Shown in pieces: positions 5,631-13,711 of a stretch of 20,936 nucleotides of DNA (positions are counted from its first letter, which is position 1; every line of letters starts with the position of its first letter). This DNA is from Desulfobacterales bacterium (GTDB lineage: Bacteria > Desulfobacterota > DSM-4660 > Desulfatiglandales > JALVZP01), in the NCBI GenBank assembly GCA_027064285.1, contig JAMOPX010000033.1, positions 1 through 20,936 of the forward strand, in the 5' to 3' direction. Position numbers and translations under genes: made by a program. The notes beneath the pieces are model-generated. The model saw nothing but the letters and a program-made list of their open reading frames with translations. It searched no databases and was not told the DNA's origin.

Positions 5631-7662
5631 CTCTATCCACCCCTATTATTCCAACTGATTTTATTTTTACTTGGTTCGGTATTTCTGTGTAAGAAAGCAC
5701 AACTAGACTTGGCATGCTTTTCTCTGTCAGCTTTTTTACCAATCTCCTCACATTAGGAGAGCAGAGAATTATAGGAAGATGTCCCTCGACATCAAGCTTT
5801 TTTATCTTGTTATTCAGTTCAGCAAGGAATTTGTTCAATACATCTGGTGGAAGCACAGGATATAGACCAAAACTGGTCTGTTTTGCTGATTCCTCTATGA
5901 TTCTCTCTAACTCATGATCCAATGTAGCCACATAGAGAATACCATCTGTAACATACTGTTTTACTATATGCCTTCTGAGTTTTTCCCTTACATACTCTGT
6001 AAGTATATCCGAATCTTTTGTAACAGGAGCATAATCTGCAAGAGTTTCCAATATGGTAACAATGTCCCTTATAGGAACCTGTTCTTTTAAAAGATTCTGA
6101 AGCACCTTTTGAACTGCCCCGAGTGTGAGCAGATTGGGAATCAGCTCTTCTACTACCTTTGGATGTGTACTCTTTATGTTGTCTATAAGAGCCTGTACCT
6201 CTTCTCTGTCCAGAAGTTCATGACAATAAGATTTGACTATCTCTGTAAAATGGGTCATCAGCACAGTGGATGGATCCACCACAGTATAACCCAGCTCTTT
6301 TGCCACCTTTACATTGCTTTCTTTTATCCATTTGGCAGGAAGTCCGAATACTGGATCTTTTGTGGGAATACCCTGTATATTATCCTTGATATTTCCGGGA
6401 TTTATGGCCAAATAATGTCCAATCATAAGTTCTCCTCTTGCTACATCTACCCCTTTTATAAGAATCACATACTCATTTGGAGAAAGCTCTAAATTGTCCT
6501 TTATCCTCACAGGAGGAAGAATAAATCCCATTTCCTGAGCATACTTTTTTCTGATCATTTTTATTCTCTCTAAGATGTCTCCTCCCTGCTCCACATCTAT
6601 AAGACCGATGAGTCTGTATCCAATCTCAATGCTTATAGGATCAGGAGGAATTACCTTTATCTCTTCTTCCTGTTCTGGCTGCTCCTCTTCTTCCTCAACA
6701 GGCTTTGAACTAAGCCTCTCTTTCAGTAAACCAATCCCACCCATGGCAAGACCCAGTAACATAAATGGAATATGCGGAAGTCCCGGCACTAACCCAAGAC
6801 CAATCAGTATAAAGGATGCTGTTTGAATAGCTTTTGGATATGAGAAAAGCTGCCTCCCCATTTCTTCTGCCAGATTAGAGGCAGAAGAAGCCCTTGAAAT
6901 TACAATACCTGCTGCTGTTGAAATTATCAGGGCAGGTATTTGACTTACCAGACCATCACCCACAGTAAGTATGGTATATGTACAGGCTGCTTTTGCCACT
7001 GGCATTCCCTTCTGAAGCACTCCTATGATAAGGCCACCAATGATATTAATTGCCGTGATTATGATAGATGCTATGGCATCTCCTCTTACAAATTTGCTTG
7101 CACCATCCATGGCACCGTAAAAATCCGCTTCTCTTGCTATATCTTCTCTTCTCCTTCTTGCCTCTTGCTCATCAATAATCCCTGCGTTCAGATCTGCATC
7201 TATACTCATCTGCTTTCCAGGCATGGCATCTAAGGTAAATCTTGCAGCCACCTCTGCTATCCTTCCTGCTCCCTTAGTAATCACTATGAAGTTTATGGCT
7301 ACAAGGATCAAAAACACTATAAATCCAACAACATAATTTCCTCCCACAACAAACTGACCAAAGGAGTGGATTACTCTGCCAGCAGCAAGCGGACCCTGAT
7401 TTCCGTGCAAAAGGATAAGCCTTGTGGAAGAGATGTTTAGAGAAAGCCTGAAGAGGGTTGCCATAAGGAGTATTGAAGGAAATGCAGAAAGCTCCAGAGG
7501 ATGAGATATATACATGGAAACCAAAAGTATTATAAGTGAAAAGCTGATATTAAAGGACAAAAGCAGATCCAGCATAAAGGCAGGAACAGGTACTACCATA
7601 ACGATCAGGATCATCACAAATCCGAGTGCTGCTATCATGTCAACCCTATTAAGCCACTTCAT
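5596..7662 (-). CDS. flhA: Flagellar export gate protein FlhA
   Basis: FlhA forms the nonameric ring of the flagellar type III export gate, and its cytoplasmic part docks chaperone-substrate complexes. With the start at 7662 the protein has 688 residues, the normal length. It begins with about eight membrane segments (residues 10-310), including RLSLNISSTRLIL. The FHIPEP signature RFTLDAMPGKQMSIDADLNAG is at 141-161. An acidic linker (EEEEEQPEQEEEIK) leads to the C-terminal domain (350-670) with GYRLIGL and LPPVRIKDN. The 7662 ATG is chosen because CAGAGGAGG lies just upstream; an earlier in-frame ATG at 7707 would add 15 hydrophilic residues without such a site. It overlaps flhB by 14 bases. 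No damage is visible. Confidence 0.96.
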   Translation of the reverse strand: MKWLNRVDMIAALGFVMILIVMVVPVPAFMLDLLLSFNISFSLIILLVSMYISHPLELSAFPSILLMATLFRLSLNISSTRLILLHGNQGPLAAGRVIHSFGQFVVGGNYVVGFIVFLILVAINFIVITKGAGRIAEVAARFTLDAMPGKQMSIDADLNAGIIDEQEARRRREDIAREADFYGAMDGASKFVRGDAIASIIITAINIIGGLIIGVLQKGMPVAKAACTYTILTVGDGLVSQIPALIISTAAGIVISRASSASNLAEEMGRQLFSYPKAIQTASFILIGLGLVPGLPHIPFMLLGLAMGGIGLLKERLSSKPVEEEEEQPEQEEEIKVIPPDPISIEIGYRLIGLIDVEQGGDILERIKMIRKKYAQEMGFILPPVRIKDNLELSPNEYVILIKGVDVARGELMIGHYLAINPGNIKDNIQGIPTKDPVFGLPAKWIKESNVKVAKELGYTVVDPSTVLMTHFTEIVKSYCHELLDREEVQALIDNIKSTHPKVVEELIPNLLTLGAVQKVLQNLLKEQVPIRDIVTILETLADYAPVTKDSDILTEYVREKLRRHIVKQYVTDGILYVATLDHELERIIEESAKQTSFGLYPVLPPDVLNKFLAELNNKIKKLDVEGHLPIILCSPNVRRLVKKLTEKSMPSLVVLSYTEIPNQVKIKSVGIIGVDRDEDKKVSGKNN

Positions 7663-8716
7663 GATAGCCTCCTCTGAGCTGATATATGTAAGCCAATATC
7701 TCTGCAACTGCTCTATAAAGCTTTGCAGGGATGTAATCTCCTACATCAATCTTTACCAACATCCTGGCAAGCCATTTGTTCTCAAGCACAGGAATCCCAT
7801 ATCTTCTGGCTATCTCTTTTATCTTAGAGGCTATGTATCCATATCCTTTTGCCACTATCTTCGGGGCATACATGCTTTTGCTGTCATACTTTATTGCCAC
7901 AGCTATCTTGGTAGGATTAGTTATAACCACATCTGCCTTGGGCACCTCCTGCATCATCCTGCTCATGGCCAACTGTCTCTGAAGATTTCTTATCCTTGCC
8001 TTTATCTTTGGATCTCCTTCTCTTTCCTTCATCTCTTCTTTTACCTCTTGCTTTGTCATCTTAAGATTCTGCTCATACTGGTATCTCTGAAACAGATAAT
8101 CCAGTAAAGAGATGACAAGGAGAGCTGTTCCACATGACATCAGAAGCTTAAAACAGAGTTTTGATGCATACAGAAGAGTTTGAGAAACAGGGGCAGACAT
8201 AAAGGAAGAAAGATTGGCCGCTTCAGGAGCCAGTACTTTATAGGCCAGATATCCTATGATAAAAAGCTTTATCATAGACTTTAAAAGTTCCACCAAGGCA
8301 CTGATAGAAAATAGTCTTTTAAGTCCATTGACAGGGCTTATACGAGATAAATCAGGTGTTATGGCCTGAGTACTAAAAATAAATCCTGTCTGGATCAGAT
8401 GAGAAAACAGAACAACTAATGTAAAAGTAATAAAGACAGGTGCTATTATCTTTAAGAAATACTGTTCGACACTTAGCATAAGAGTTATAATCATTGATAA
8501 ACTTATAGAATGAGGAAGATTGCCCCAATAATATTCAAACATCTCCATCAAAGATAAATTGAAACTGTTACCGTAAAAATAGAATAGAATAGCAAGAGAA
8601 ATTATCAGCAGTGCAGACGATAGCTCTCTTGTCTTTGGAACATTGCCCTTTTTCCTTGCCTCTTCCCGTCGTTTCGGGGTTGCCGGCTCTGTTCTTTCAT
8701 CCTGAAATATAGACAT
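7649..8716 (-). CDS. flhB: Flagellar export switch protein FlhB
   Basis: FlhB is the export-gate protein whose cytoplasmic domain self-cleaves to switch the apparatus from rod/hook to filament substrates. The 355 residues start with the usual 'ERTEPATPKRREEARKKGNV', followed by four membrane segments (about 33-50, 85-110, 140-165, 185-210). The linker is KMTKQEVKEEMKEREGDP, and the C domain is NLQRQLAMSRMMQEVPKADVVITNPT. At the cleavage site the family motif NPTH reads NPTK (267-270), followed by IAVAIKYD. Asn and Pro, the bond that breaks, are kept. The histidine and the usual following tyrosine are replaced by Lys-Ile. The gene begins 1 base after the fliR stop. Confidence 0.96.
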   Translation of the reverse strand: MSIFQDERTEPATPKRREEARKKGNVPKTRELSSALLIISLAILFYFYGNSFNLSLMEMFEYYWGNLPHSISLSMIITLMLSVEQYFLKIIAPVFITFTLVVLFSHLIQTGFIFSTQAITPDLSRISPVNGLKRLFSISALVELLKSMIKLFIIGYLAYKVLAPEAANLSSFMSAPVSQTLLYASKLCFKLLMSCGTALLVISLLDYLFQRYQYEQNLKMTKQEVKEEMKEREGDPKIKARIRNLQRQLAMSRMMQEVPKADVVITNPTKIAVAIKYDSKSMYAPKIVAKGYGYIASKIKEIARRYGIPVLENKWLARMLVKIDVGDYIPAKLYRAVAEILAYIYQLRGGYHEVA

Positions 8717-8717
8717 A

Positions 8718-9470
8718 TCAGCTCCCCATCAATTGAATTGTTTTATTTACATCCAATATCATCCAATACATCGTTTTTTTTATAAATTTAAAGAAAAATG
8801 GCATAAATATACCCATTATTATTAAAGATAATCCAATATATATAGGAAACGACAGCATAAAGATATTTATTTGAGGCATTGTTCTGGCGATTATTCCCAT
8901 GGCAACATTTGTTACAAACATCGCCATAAGGATTGGTGAGGAAAGCTTGAGAGCGATCAAGAATATCCCGCTGGACACCATTATGACCTCCTTTAAGAAC
9001 TGCTTGCCCAATATCTGGGATCCAACTGGAACATATTCAAAGCTTGAAATTATTGCCTTTATAAGATAGTGATGTCCGTTTATAGCGAAGAAGATTAAAA
9101 GAGCCAAAAGCTGTTTTAACTGGGAGATGAGGGGAATCTGGGTATTGGACAGAGGATCTATGATATTCATCACTGTAAGCCCCATCTGATAGGAAATATA
9201 TTCACCAGCAAGCTGGATACCGTCGAATATGAACCGAACCACAAGGCCAATTGCTATAGCCAAAAGAAAATCCATCACAATGCTTATAAAAAGCTCTGCA
9301 TTTCCCAAACCTGAAACATCTATATTCAGGCTACTTGCAACTATTAATCCCAAAAATCCACAAAATCCCATTTTTGTAATCCAAGGCACTATTGGAGAAC
9401 CAAATATAGGAATAAACATCATTATTATGGCTATTCTTATGAATACAAGTATAAAAAGCATAGGATCCAT
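8718..9470 (-). CDS. fliR: Flagellar export gate protein FliR
   Basis: FliR is one of the three proteins (FliP, FliQ, FliR) that form the helical export pore at the centre of the basal body. The 250-residue, strongly hydrophobic protein has the family's segments. An N-terminal helix around 'FILVFIRIAIIMMFIPIFGS' is followed by IAIGLVVRFIFDGIQLAGEYISYQMGL (74-100), a standard FliR core, then the DPLSN and 'LLALLIFFAINGHH' stretches. The last part contains 'FMLSFPIYIGLSLI'. The start is ATG 9470, preceded by GGTGAGG that overlaps the fliQ stop. The length is slightly under the usual 255-260, and no lesions are visible. Confidence 0.94.
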   Translation of the reverse strand: MDPMLFILVFIRIAIIMMFIPIFGSPIVPWITKMGFCGFLGLIVASSLNIDVSGLGNAELFISIVMDFLLAIAIGLVVRFIFDGIQLAGEYISYQMGLTVMNIIDPLSNTQIPLISQLKQLLALLIFFAINGHHYLIKAIISSFEYVPVGSQILGKQFLKEVIMVSSGIFLIALKLSSPILMAMFVTNVAMGIIARTMPQINIFMLSFPIYIGLSLIIMGIFMPFFFKFIKKTMYWMILDVNKTIQLMGS

Positions 9471-9472
9471 AT

Positions 9473-9742
9473 CTACCTCACCAAAGTCGGAATCTCAGAA
9501 ATAAGACTTACTGTAAAATCCATCAGCTTTCTGAGCATCCAAGGCCCGCATATCATCATGACTATAAAAACGACTATTATCTTGGGAACAAATGTTAAGG
9601 TCATTTCCTGAATCTGGGTCATTACCTGAATAATGCTTATTAGTACTCCTATAAGGAGTCCTGCCAAAAGTATTGGCATGGAAATCACCAATATTATCTT
9701 AAGCGCCTCATAAGAAACATTGAGAACAAGCTCTGTATTCAT
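9473..9742 (-). CDS. fliQ: Flagellar export gate protein FliQ
   Basis: FliQ is the small two-helix subunit of the FliPQR export pore. Starting at ATG 9742 the protein has 89 residues, exactly the family size. The first membrane helix is ALKIILVISMPILLAGLLIG, the loop is the conserved QVMTQIQEMTLTFVPKI, and the second helix ends GPWMLRKLMDF. A longer open frame begins at 9790 inside fliP, but its extra residues (MAFAYRGFNKEFWSVG) are just fliP read in another frame. The start lies 2 bases after the fliP stop and the stop is 2 bases before fliR. Confidence 0.96.
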   Translation of the reverse strand: MNTELVLNVSYEALKIILVISMPILLAGLLIGVLISIIQVMTQIQEMTLTFVPKIIVVFIVMMICGPWMLRKLMDFTVSLISEIPTLVR

Positions 9743-9744
9743 AC

Positions 9745-10401
9745 CTACACTCCAAAACTCTTTATTAAAGCCTCGATAAGCAAATGCCATCCATCCACCA
9801 GCACAAATAGCAGTAACTTAAACGGCAAAGAGATCATTACAGGTGGAAGCATAAGCATGCCCATAGAAAGCAAAACAGATGCAACCACCATATCAATGAT
9901 CAAAAATGGAATGTATATGAAGAATCCTATTTCAAAAGCAGTCTTCAGTTCGCTCGTTATAAATGCAGGGACAATCACCCTCATAGGTAAATCCTCTGCT
10001 GTCCTTGGCCTTGGTAAATGAGCAATATCTACAAAAAGTGCCAGATCAGACTCCCTTGTCTGCTTCAACATAAAATCTCTCAGCGGGGAAATGGCTTTTT
10101 GATAAGCTGAATTCAAAGTGATCTCCTTTTCCATGTAAGGTGTTATGGCTTGTTGGTATATCTTGTTAAAAACAGGGGACATGAGGAAAAATGTGATAAA
10201 CAGAGAAATACCTATTAACACCTGATTTGGAGGCATCTGCTGAGTGCCCAGCGCCTGTCTCAAAAGAGAAAAGACTATTATGATTCTGGTAAAGGAAGTA
10301 AGCATTATGATAATAGCAGGGGCAAGGGTGAGCAGAGTAATAATGCCTGCTATCTTCATTACTGTGCTCATATCATAGGGAATATAGCTGTTCATCTTCA
10401 T
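9745..10401 (-). CDS. fliP: Flagellar export gate protein FliP
   Basis: FliP is the main subunit of the export pore. The 218 residues contain all family landmarks: LAPAIIIMLTSFTRIIIVFS (27-45), LRQALGTQQMPPNQVLIG (47-64), the periplasmic stretch with ISPLRDFMLKQTRESDLALF (about 105-123), IVPAFITSELKTAFEIGF (143-160) and a C-terminal LPPVMISLPFKLLLFVLVDGW. Many FliP proteins carry a cleavable signal peptide of about 20-30 residues before the first helix. Here only MKMNSYIPYDMSTVMK precedes it, so this FliP is about 30 residues shorter than usual and probably inserts without cleavage. The ATGA overlap with the fliO stop supports this start. It appears functional. Confidence 0.96.
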   Translation of the reverse strand: MKMNSYIPYDMSTVMKIAGIITLLTLAPAIIIMLTSFTRIIIVFSLLRQALGTQQMPPNQVLIGISLFITFFLMSPVFNKIYQQAITPYMEKEITLNSAYQKAISPLRDFMLKQTRESDLALFVDIAHLPRPRTAEDLPMRVIVPAFITSELKTAFEIGFFIYIPFLIIDMVVASVLLSMGMLMLPPVMISLPFKLLLFVLVDGWHLLIEALIKSFGV

Positions 10402-11528
10402 ACCCTCTTAAGCTGAGCAAACTTTTTCCTCAGCGCATCTGCTGCCTTTTGGCTGATGACAGAACTCTCTTGTTTGTCTTCTTCAGAAGCTGAATAGAAA
10501 GACTGAATAACACCTGGATTCAACTTTGTAATAAGCTGGATATTGTCAGCAGTTATTCCAAGCAGAAATTTTTCTTCTCCTACCTGAACAACAGCTATTG
10601 ACTGCCTTGTCCCAAAGTAATGGACTCCCAAAATCTTTATCAACTGACTGTTTCCTTTATTTTTGAAAAAAAGCATCTTCTTCCATAAGAAAAGGCTCAC
10701 TATCACAATACCTAAGACAGCACTAAGTGAGGCCACAAGATTTAACAAAGCCAAATGAACTCCTCCGCTGGAAAGCTCTCGTCCTGTGCTGGTAAACTTA
10801 TTTGTTAGAGGCGCAGTTCTTTCAACGGATTGCTGTTTTTTACTCTTATCTTTGTCCTCATCTTTCTTAGCAGTCTGAGCATTTTGTTTAGGCCTGTCTT
10901 TAATTACTTTTTCCGTGCTTGTAGGAATGGCAAATATATCTTCATATTTTACAAAAGGAAGTTCTATATCTTCGTTTTTATTGTCCTTAGCTGATTTGAT
11001 CTCTCTTTCTGAATTTACTTTTACATCTGAATCTAAACCTTTATCTGTTTGCTGATCCCTGATTTTCTGATCCTCCTTAGAAAGAGCTGTTTTAGTTTTA
11101 TGAAATCTATCCAAGTAGTCCTTTGTAAACATAATTCCCAGCATGTAAGGATCCTCTGTAAGGAAGGTAATGCTTTTGTTGGAAAGAAGATCTTTTACTG
11201 CATCCTTGAAGACTAAGGTTATATTTATGTTTCCTGCCTTGTCTGCCAAAATAAAATCTTTAATTGCAGGGATCTTTTCTCGAACATGCTGAGCATCTTT
11301 TAACTCTGTGGCAAAATTATAAAGTATTATATTAAGTCTGTTGCCATTAAACTTTATTTTCCTATCTTTTTGTCCTGTTGGATTCTTAAAGATAAATATA
11401 AGCGCCTTTCCATTCTTTTTTGGGAGTACTCCAATATCTAAGATTCCATTTTTAGTAGCCCCGTAAGATAAAGGGGTAAAAAACAGGACAAAAAGGAATA
11501 GAGCTATTTTTTTAATAGTTCTAATCAT
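10398..11528 (-). CDS. fliO: Flagellar biogenesis protein FliO, with a large periplasmic extension
   Basis: FliO is a bitopic membrane protein that helps assemble the FliP ring. The C-terminal quarter is a standard FliO domain: a membrane helix (about residues 257-283), then LIKILGVHYFGTRQSIAVVQVGEEKFLLGITADNIQLI (about 297-334). Ahead of it is a signal peptide (residues 1-23, ending SYGA) and a 230-residue exported region. The first 110 residues of that region look folded, with beta-strand-like alternation (LIFIFKNP, RLNIILYN, NITLVFKD, LGIMFTKDY). The rest is a Lys/Asp/Glu-rich linker. At 376 residues it is much longer than the usual 100-200. The folded part resembles AMIN-type or similar beta domains only in general pattern. 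The start overlaps the fliN stop by ATGA. Confidence 0.88.
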   Translation of the reverse strand: MIRTIKKIALFLFVLFFTPLSYGATKNGILDIGVLPKKNGKALIFIFKNPTGQKDRKIKFNGNRLNIILYNFATELKDAQHVREKIPAIKDFILADKAGNINITLVFKDAVKDLLSNKSITFLTEDPYMLGIMFTKDYLDRFHKTKTALSKEDQKIRDQQTDKGLDSDVKVNSEREIKSAKDNKNEDIELPFVKYEDIFAIPTSTEKVIKDRPKQNAQTAKKDEDKDKSKKQQSVERTAPLTNKFTSTGRELSSGGVHLALLNLVASLSAVLGIVIVSLFLWKKMLFFKNKGNSQLIKILGVHYFGTRQSIAVVQVGEEKFLLGITADNIQLITKLNPGVIQSFYSASEEDKQESSVISQKAADALRKKFAQLKRV

Positions 11529-11854
11529 TTTAACTGCTCCAATCTCTCCTTTTCACTTCTTATGGAAAGAATCCTAATGCCGTATTTCTCATTCACTACT
11601 ACGACCTCTCCTTTTGCTATAGGCTTTTGATTTACCAGTATGTCCAAAGGCTCTCCTGCAGGCACAGGAAGCTCTATTATGGAACCCTCTCCAAGTCTTA
11701 ATAATTCCTTTATGGTCATCTTTGTTCTTCCAAGCTCTACTGTAATGTGAAGTGGTATATCGAGTATAAGACTGATATTTGGGGATACCACTTCCTGCTC
11801 TGTCACATTTTTAAGTATATCCCTAATCTTCTCCTTTGCTATTGCCTGATTCAT
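11525..11854 (-). CDS. fliN: Flagellar motor switch protein FliN
   Basis: FliN forms the lower part of the C ring and holds the FliH-FliI export ATPase complex. The 109 residues contain the SpoA (surface presentation of antigens) domain: ISLILDIPLHITVELGRTKMTIKELLRLGEGSIIELP (about 27-63), GEPLDILVNQKPIAKGEVVVVNEKYGIRI (about 67-95). This is full length for a FliN of the short kind. ATG 11854 is chosen because GGAGGTG is six bases before it; a TTG five codons upstream lies in the ribosome binding site itself. It overlaps the end of fliM by 32 bases and fliO by 4. Confidence 0.95.
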   Translation of the reverse strand: MNQAIAKEKIRDILKNVTEQEVVSPNISLILDIPLHITVELGRTKMTIKELLRLGEGSIIELPVPAGEPLDILVNQKPIAKGEVVVVNEKYGIRILSIRSEKERLEQLK

Positions 11855-12824
11855 ATTCTTCACCTCCAAAAATATTTGATATCCTAATCCCTTTATTTCC
11901 TTTTATCTCAACAGGATGCCCTTCAAAGCAGGGTATTCCCTCTATCTTTAAAAGGATCTTATCAGAGATATTTTTGTTTATATCCAGCATATCCCCTTCT
12001 TTAAGCTCTAAAAGTTCATCCACTCTTACATCAAGACTACCCAGTTCTACTGTGACCTCTACCTCTACATCCATAAGATCCTGAATAATGTCATCTGCCC
12101 AGCTCTTCCCTGAAGCCCTTCTCTTTGTCTTATCTAAGAGTTCTTTCAATGGTCTCAGGGAGTTATAAGGAAGGGCAAAGATCATATTACTACTCATCTC
12201 CTCTATGCTTACCTTTATAGAGATAACAATCATGAATTCATCTGGAGAAAATACTGTAAGAAGCTGAGGATTAAATTCTATTCCCTGAAGCTGAATTTCA
12301 GTATTTATTATAGAATTGAAGGCATCTTTTAGATCTCCTATGGCGAGTTCTACTACTTTTTTTATTAAGGACTGCTCCAAAAGGGCAAATGAAGTGAAAT
12401 TTTTTCTCTTTATTCTGACACCAGGTCCACCACACAACAAGTCTATAAGTGATAAAGCCAGATCTGACTCGAGCAAAAAGAGGCATGAACCATTTAAGGC
12501 ATCAATATTTAATATATTTATCCAGCATATACTGGGGAGAACGTCCACAAAGTCTCCAAAAGTAAGGCTTTCATTATCCAAAAGTTCCATCCTGACTACC
12601 TTTCTTAATTTCAAAGAAAGAGAACCTCTAAAATTCAGAGTAAATCTGTGAAATATCATGGTAAGTACAGTAAGTAGTTTTGGAGGAAGATGTTTTTTTG
12701 CTATAAAATCATATGGTTCTACATTCTTACTGTCTATTTCTCTATCAGCCTTTATATCCAACTTTACTTCACCAAGACTCTGTCTCAAAACATCTATTTC
12801 TTGCTCTGTAAGAATCTTGCTCAT
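11823..12824 (-). CDS. fliM: Flagellar motor switch protein FliM
   Basis: FliM is the C-ring protein that binds phospho-CheY and transmits the direction signal to FliG. It has 333 residues. The N-terminal CheY-binding motif is present as LTEQEIDVLRQSL (5-17; EIDxL conserved). It is followed by YDF (38-40), the middle CheC-like domain with LSLIDLLCGGPG (124-135), and a C-terminal SpoA domain, VEVEVTVELGSLDVRVDELLELKEGDMLDI (about 252-282). The start has TAGGAGAAGAC upstream and follows the stop of the fliL remnant by 8 bases. The frame is intact and close to family length. Confidence 0.95.
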   Translation of the reverse strand: MSKILTEQEIDVLRQSLGEVKLDIKADREIDSKNVEPYDFIAKKHLPPKLLTVLTMIFHRFTLNFRGSLSLKLRKVVRMELLDNESLTFGDFVDVLPSICWINILNIDALNGSCLFLLESDLALSLIDLLCGGPGVRIKRKNFTSFALLEQSLIKKVVELAIGDLKDAFNSIINTEIQLQGIEFNPQLLTVFSPDEFMIVISIKVSIEEMSSNMIFALPYNSLRPLKELLDKTKRRASGKSWADDIIQDLMDVEVEVTVELGSLDVRVDELLELKEGDMLDINKNISDKILLKIEGIPCFEGHPVEIKGNKGIRISNIFGGEEYESGNSKGED

Positions 12825-12832
12825 GTCTTCTC

Positions 12833-12979
12833 CTATTGAATCACAAATTCAGTAAAATATACTCGGAGCACTTTTCCTGAAAGCAGGATCTTATCTACAT
12901 TCTCTTTTATCTCGTCTCTAAGCCTCATCTTACCCTCCAAGGTGGCAATATCAGCAAACTTCTTTCCACTACGGCGTAA
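12833..12979 (-). pseudogene. fliL: fliL 3' remnant (stator-associated protein)
   Basis: In a frame different from the upstream motA fragment, 12979-12833 reads LRRSGKKFADIATLEGKMRL...EIKENVDKIL...KVLRVYFTEFVIQ and stops at TAG. This is the characteristic end of FliL: 'lLssktfediat.eGk.rLr.eI...vn..L..g.v..vyFteFviQ'. FliL is a single-span membrane protein with an SPFH-like periplasmic ring around the stator. The membrane helix and most of the periplasmic domain are absent. A TAA lies in frame just upstream (12982-12980), so this stretch cannot be translated from the truncated motA. Its place directly before fliM is the normal one. Confidence 0.85.
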
Positions 12980-13260
12980 TTATCGTGTCTCTTATCTCGG
13001 GTGTCTTCTATGACAAAGGTAATAATCATGTTTATGTATTCAGTAAGGGATTCCAGCTTGTTGAAAAAAGCGTTTTTTACAATTCCTATTGCCATTATTT
13101 CTCCTTTTAAAGGAAAATTTACGAGTGTAACTCCTATGGTTACTCCCACAACTCTTAGAAAAGATGGAACGTCTATGAATATGCTAAGACTACCGCCCAA
13201 TAATATGGCCATTAGTATGAGGACAAATGCTGCTATCAGTCCTATTATGGCAATATCCAT
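12925..13260 (-). pseudogene. motA: Truncated motA (stator) fused out of frame to the fliL remnant
   Basis: The first 75-85 residues are MotA: MDIAIIGLIAAFVLILMAIL (first membrane helix), LGGSLSIFIDVPSFLRVVGVTIGVTLVNFPLK (second helix; GG(S/T)xxxFIDVPS is diagnostic) and NAFFNKLES. MotA normally continues to about 250 residues with a cytoplasmic loop and two more helices that hold the proton path. Here the frame drifts into the fliL 3' end read out of frame (ERSLLILPPWRVR) and stops after 111 residues. motB, always the partner of motA, is absent. The start ATG follows the motE stop by one base, as in intact clusters. A single deletion running from within motA through motB into fliL explains this layout. 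Confidence 0.88.
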
Positions 13261-13261
13261 C

Positions 13262-13711
13262 TTATTTTAACCTCACCATCTCTTTTGTAATCTGACAGGC
13301 CTTCTTAGGATCTATAAATCCACATATAATGCCTGCTTTTTTCTTATCCATATAAAGCATGATCTTAGCTGCTGTTTTTGGATCCAGCTCTTCCATTATC
13401 TTTCCCGCCTTCTTTGGAGGTATAGATGCATAAAGATTTGCAAGCTGCATATATCTTTCTGTCTCCATACTCTTTATCTCATCCAGCTTTTCCTTTATAT
13501 ATTCTTTTATCTGCTGGAGCTTTTTTAGTTCTTCTGATATTCTTTTTTGCAGAATCAAAAGCTCTTTTTTTCTCCTCTCTATCTGAAGCTCTTTTATCTT
13601 GATGAGATTATTTCCTTTAAGCTGGCCAGTATATCCCTCACTGCTCATCACCATGAGCATCAGCATAGCTAAGAAAAATACTAATATTCCTTTTCCTCTA
13701 TACATTTTCAT
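13262..13711 (-). CDS. motE: MotE-like stator chaperone (MgtE N-terminal-like domain)
   Basis: Proteins of this kind are exported, coiled-coil proteins with a small MgtE-N-like helical domain, encoded after fliJ and before motA. Characterised members help stabilise the MotA/PomA stator. From ATG 13711 the protein has 149 residues. It has a signal peptide or anchor (ILVFFLAMLMLMVMSSEGYT), then a Lys/Glu/Leu-rich coiled coil (about 30-85), then YASIPPKKAGKIMEELDPKTAAKIMLYMDKKKAGIICGFIDPKKA (about 92-136). The last part is the repeated 'l..m.p..Aa.il..m....a..il..m.p..A' pattern. The start overlaps the fliJ end by 14 bases; upstream in-frame codons exist but lack a better ribosome site. Its presumed client, MotA, is truncated. 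Confidence 0.8.
   Translation of the reverse strand: MKMYRGKGILVFFLAMLMLMVMSSEGYTGQLKGNNLIKIKELQIERRKKELLILQKRISEELKKLQQIKEYIKEKLDEIKSMETERYMQLANLYASIPPKKAGKIMEELDPKTAAKIMLYMDKKKAGIICGFIDPKKACQITKEMVRLK

Noticed and set aside
6109..6492. Plus-strand open frame opposite flhA (and similar ones opposite fliM, fliI, flhB and fliH)
   Set aside because: These are long antisense frames over well-conserved minus-strand genes, without ribosome sites or recognisable domains.
7663..7707. Upstream in-frame start for FlhA adding 15 residues
   Set aside because: No ribosome site precedes it, and the added residues do not look like FlhA. GAGGAGG lies just before the ATG at 7662.
9743..9790. Upstream start for FliQ
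   Set aside because: The extra residues are fliP in another frame. The 89-residue form fits the family exactly.
12298..12486. Minus-strand open frame inside fliM
   Set aside because: It is in a different frame from fliM and its composition is that of a shadow; fliM is intact.
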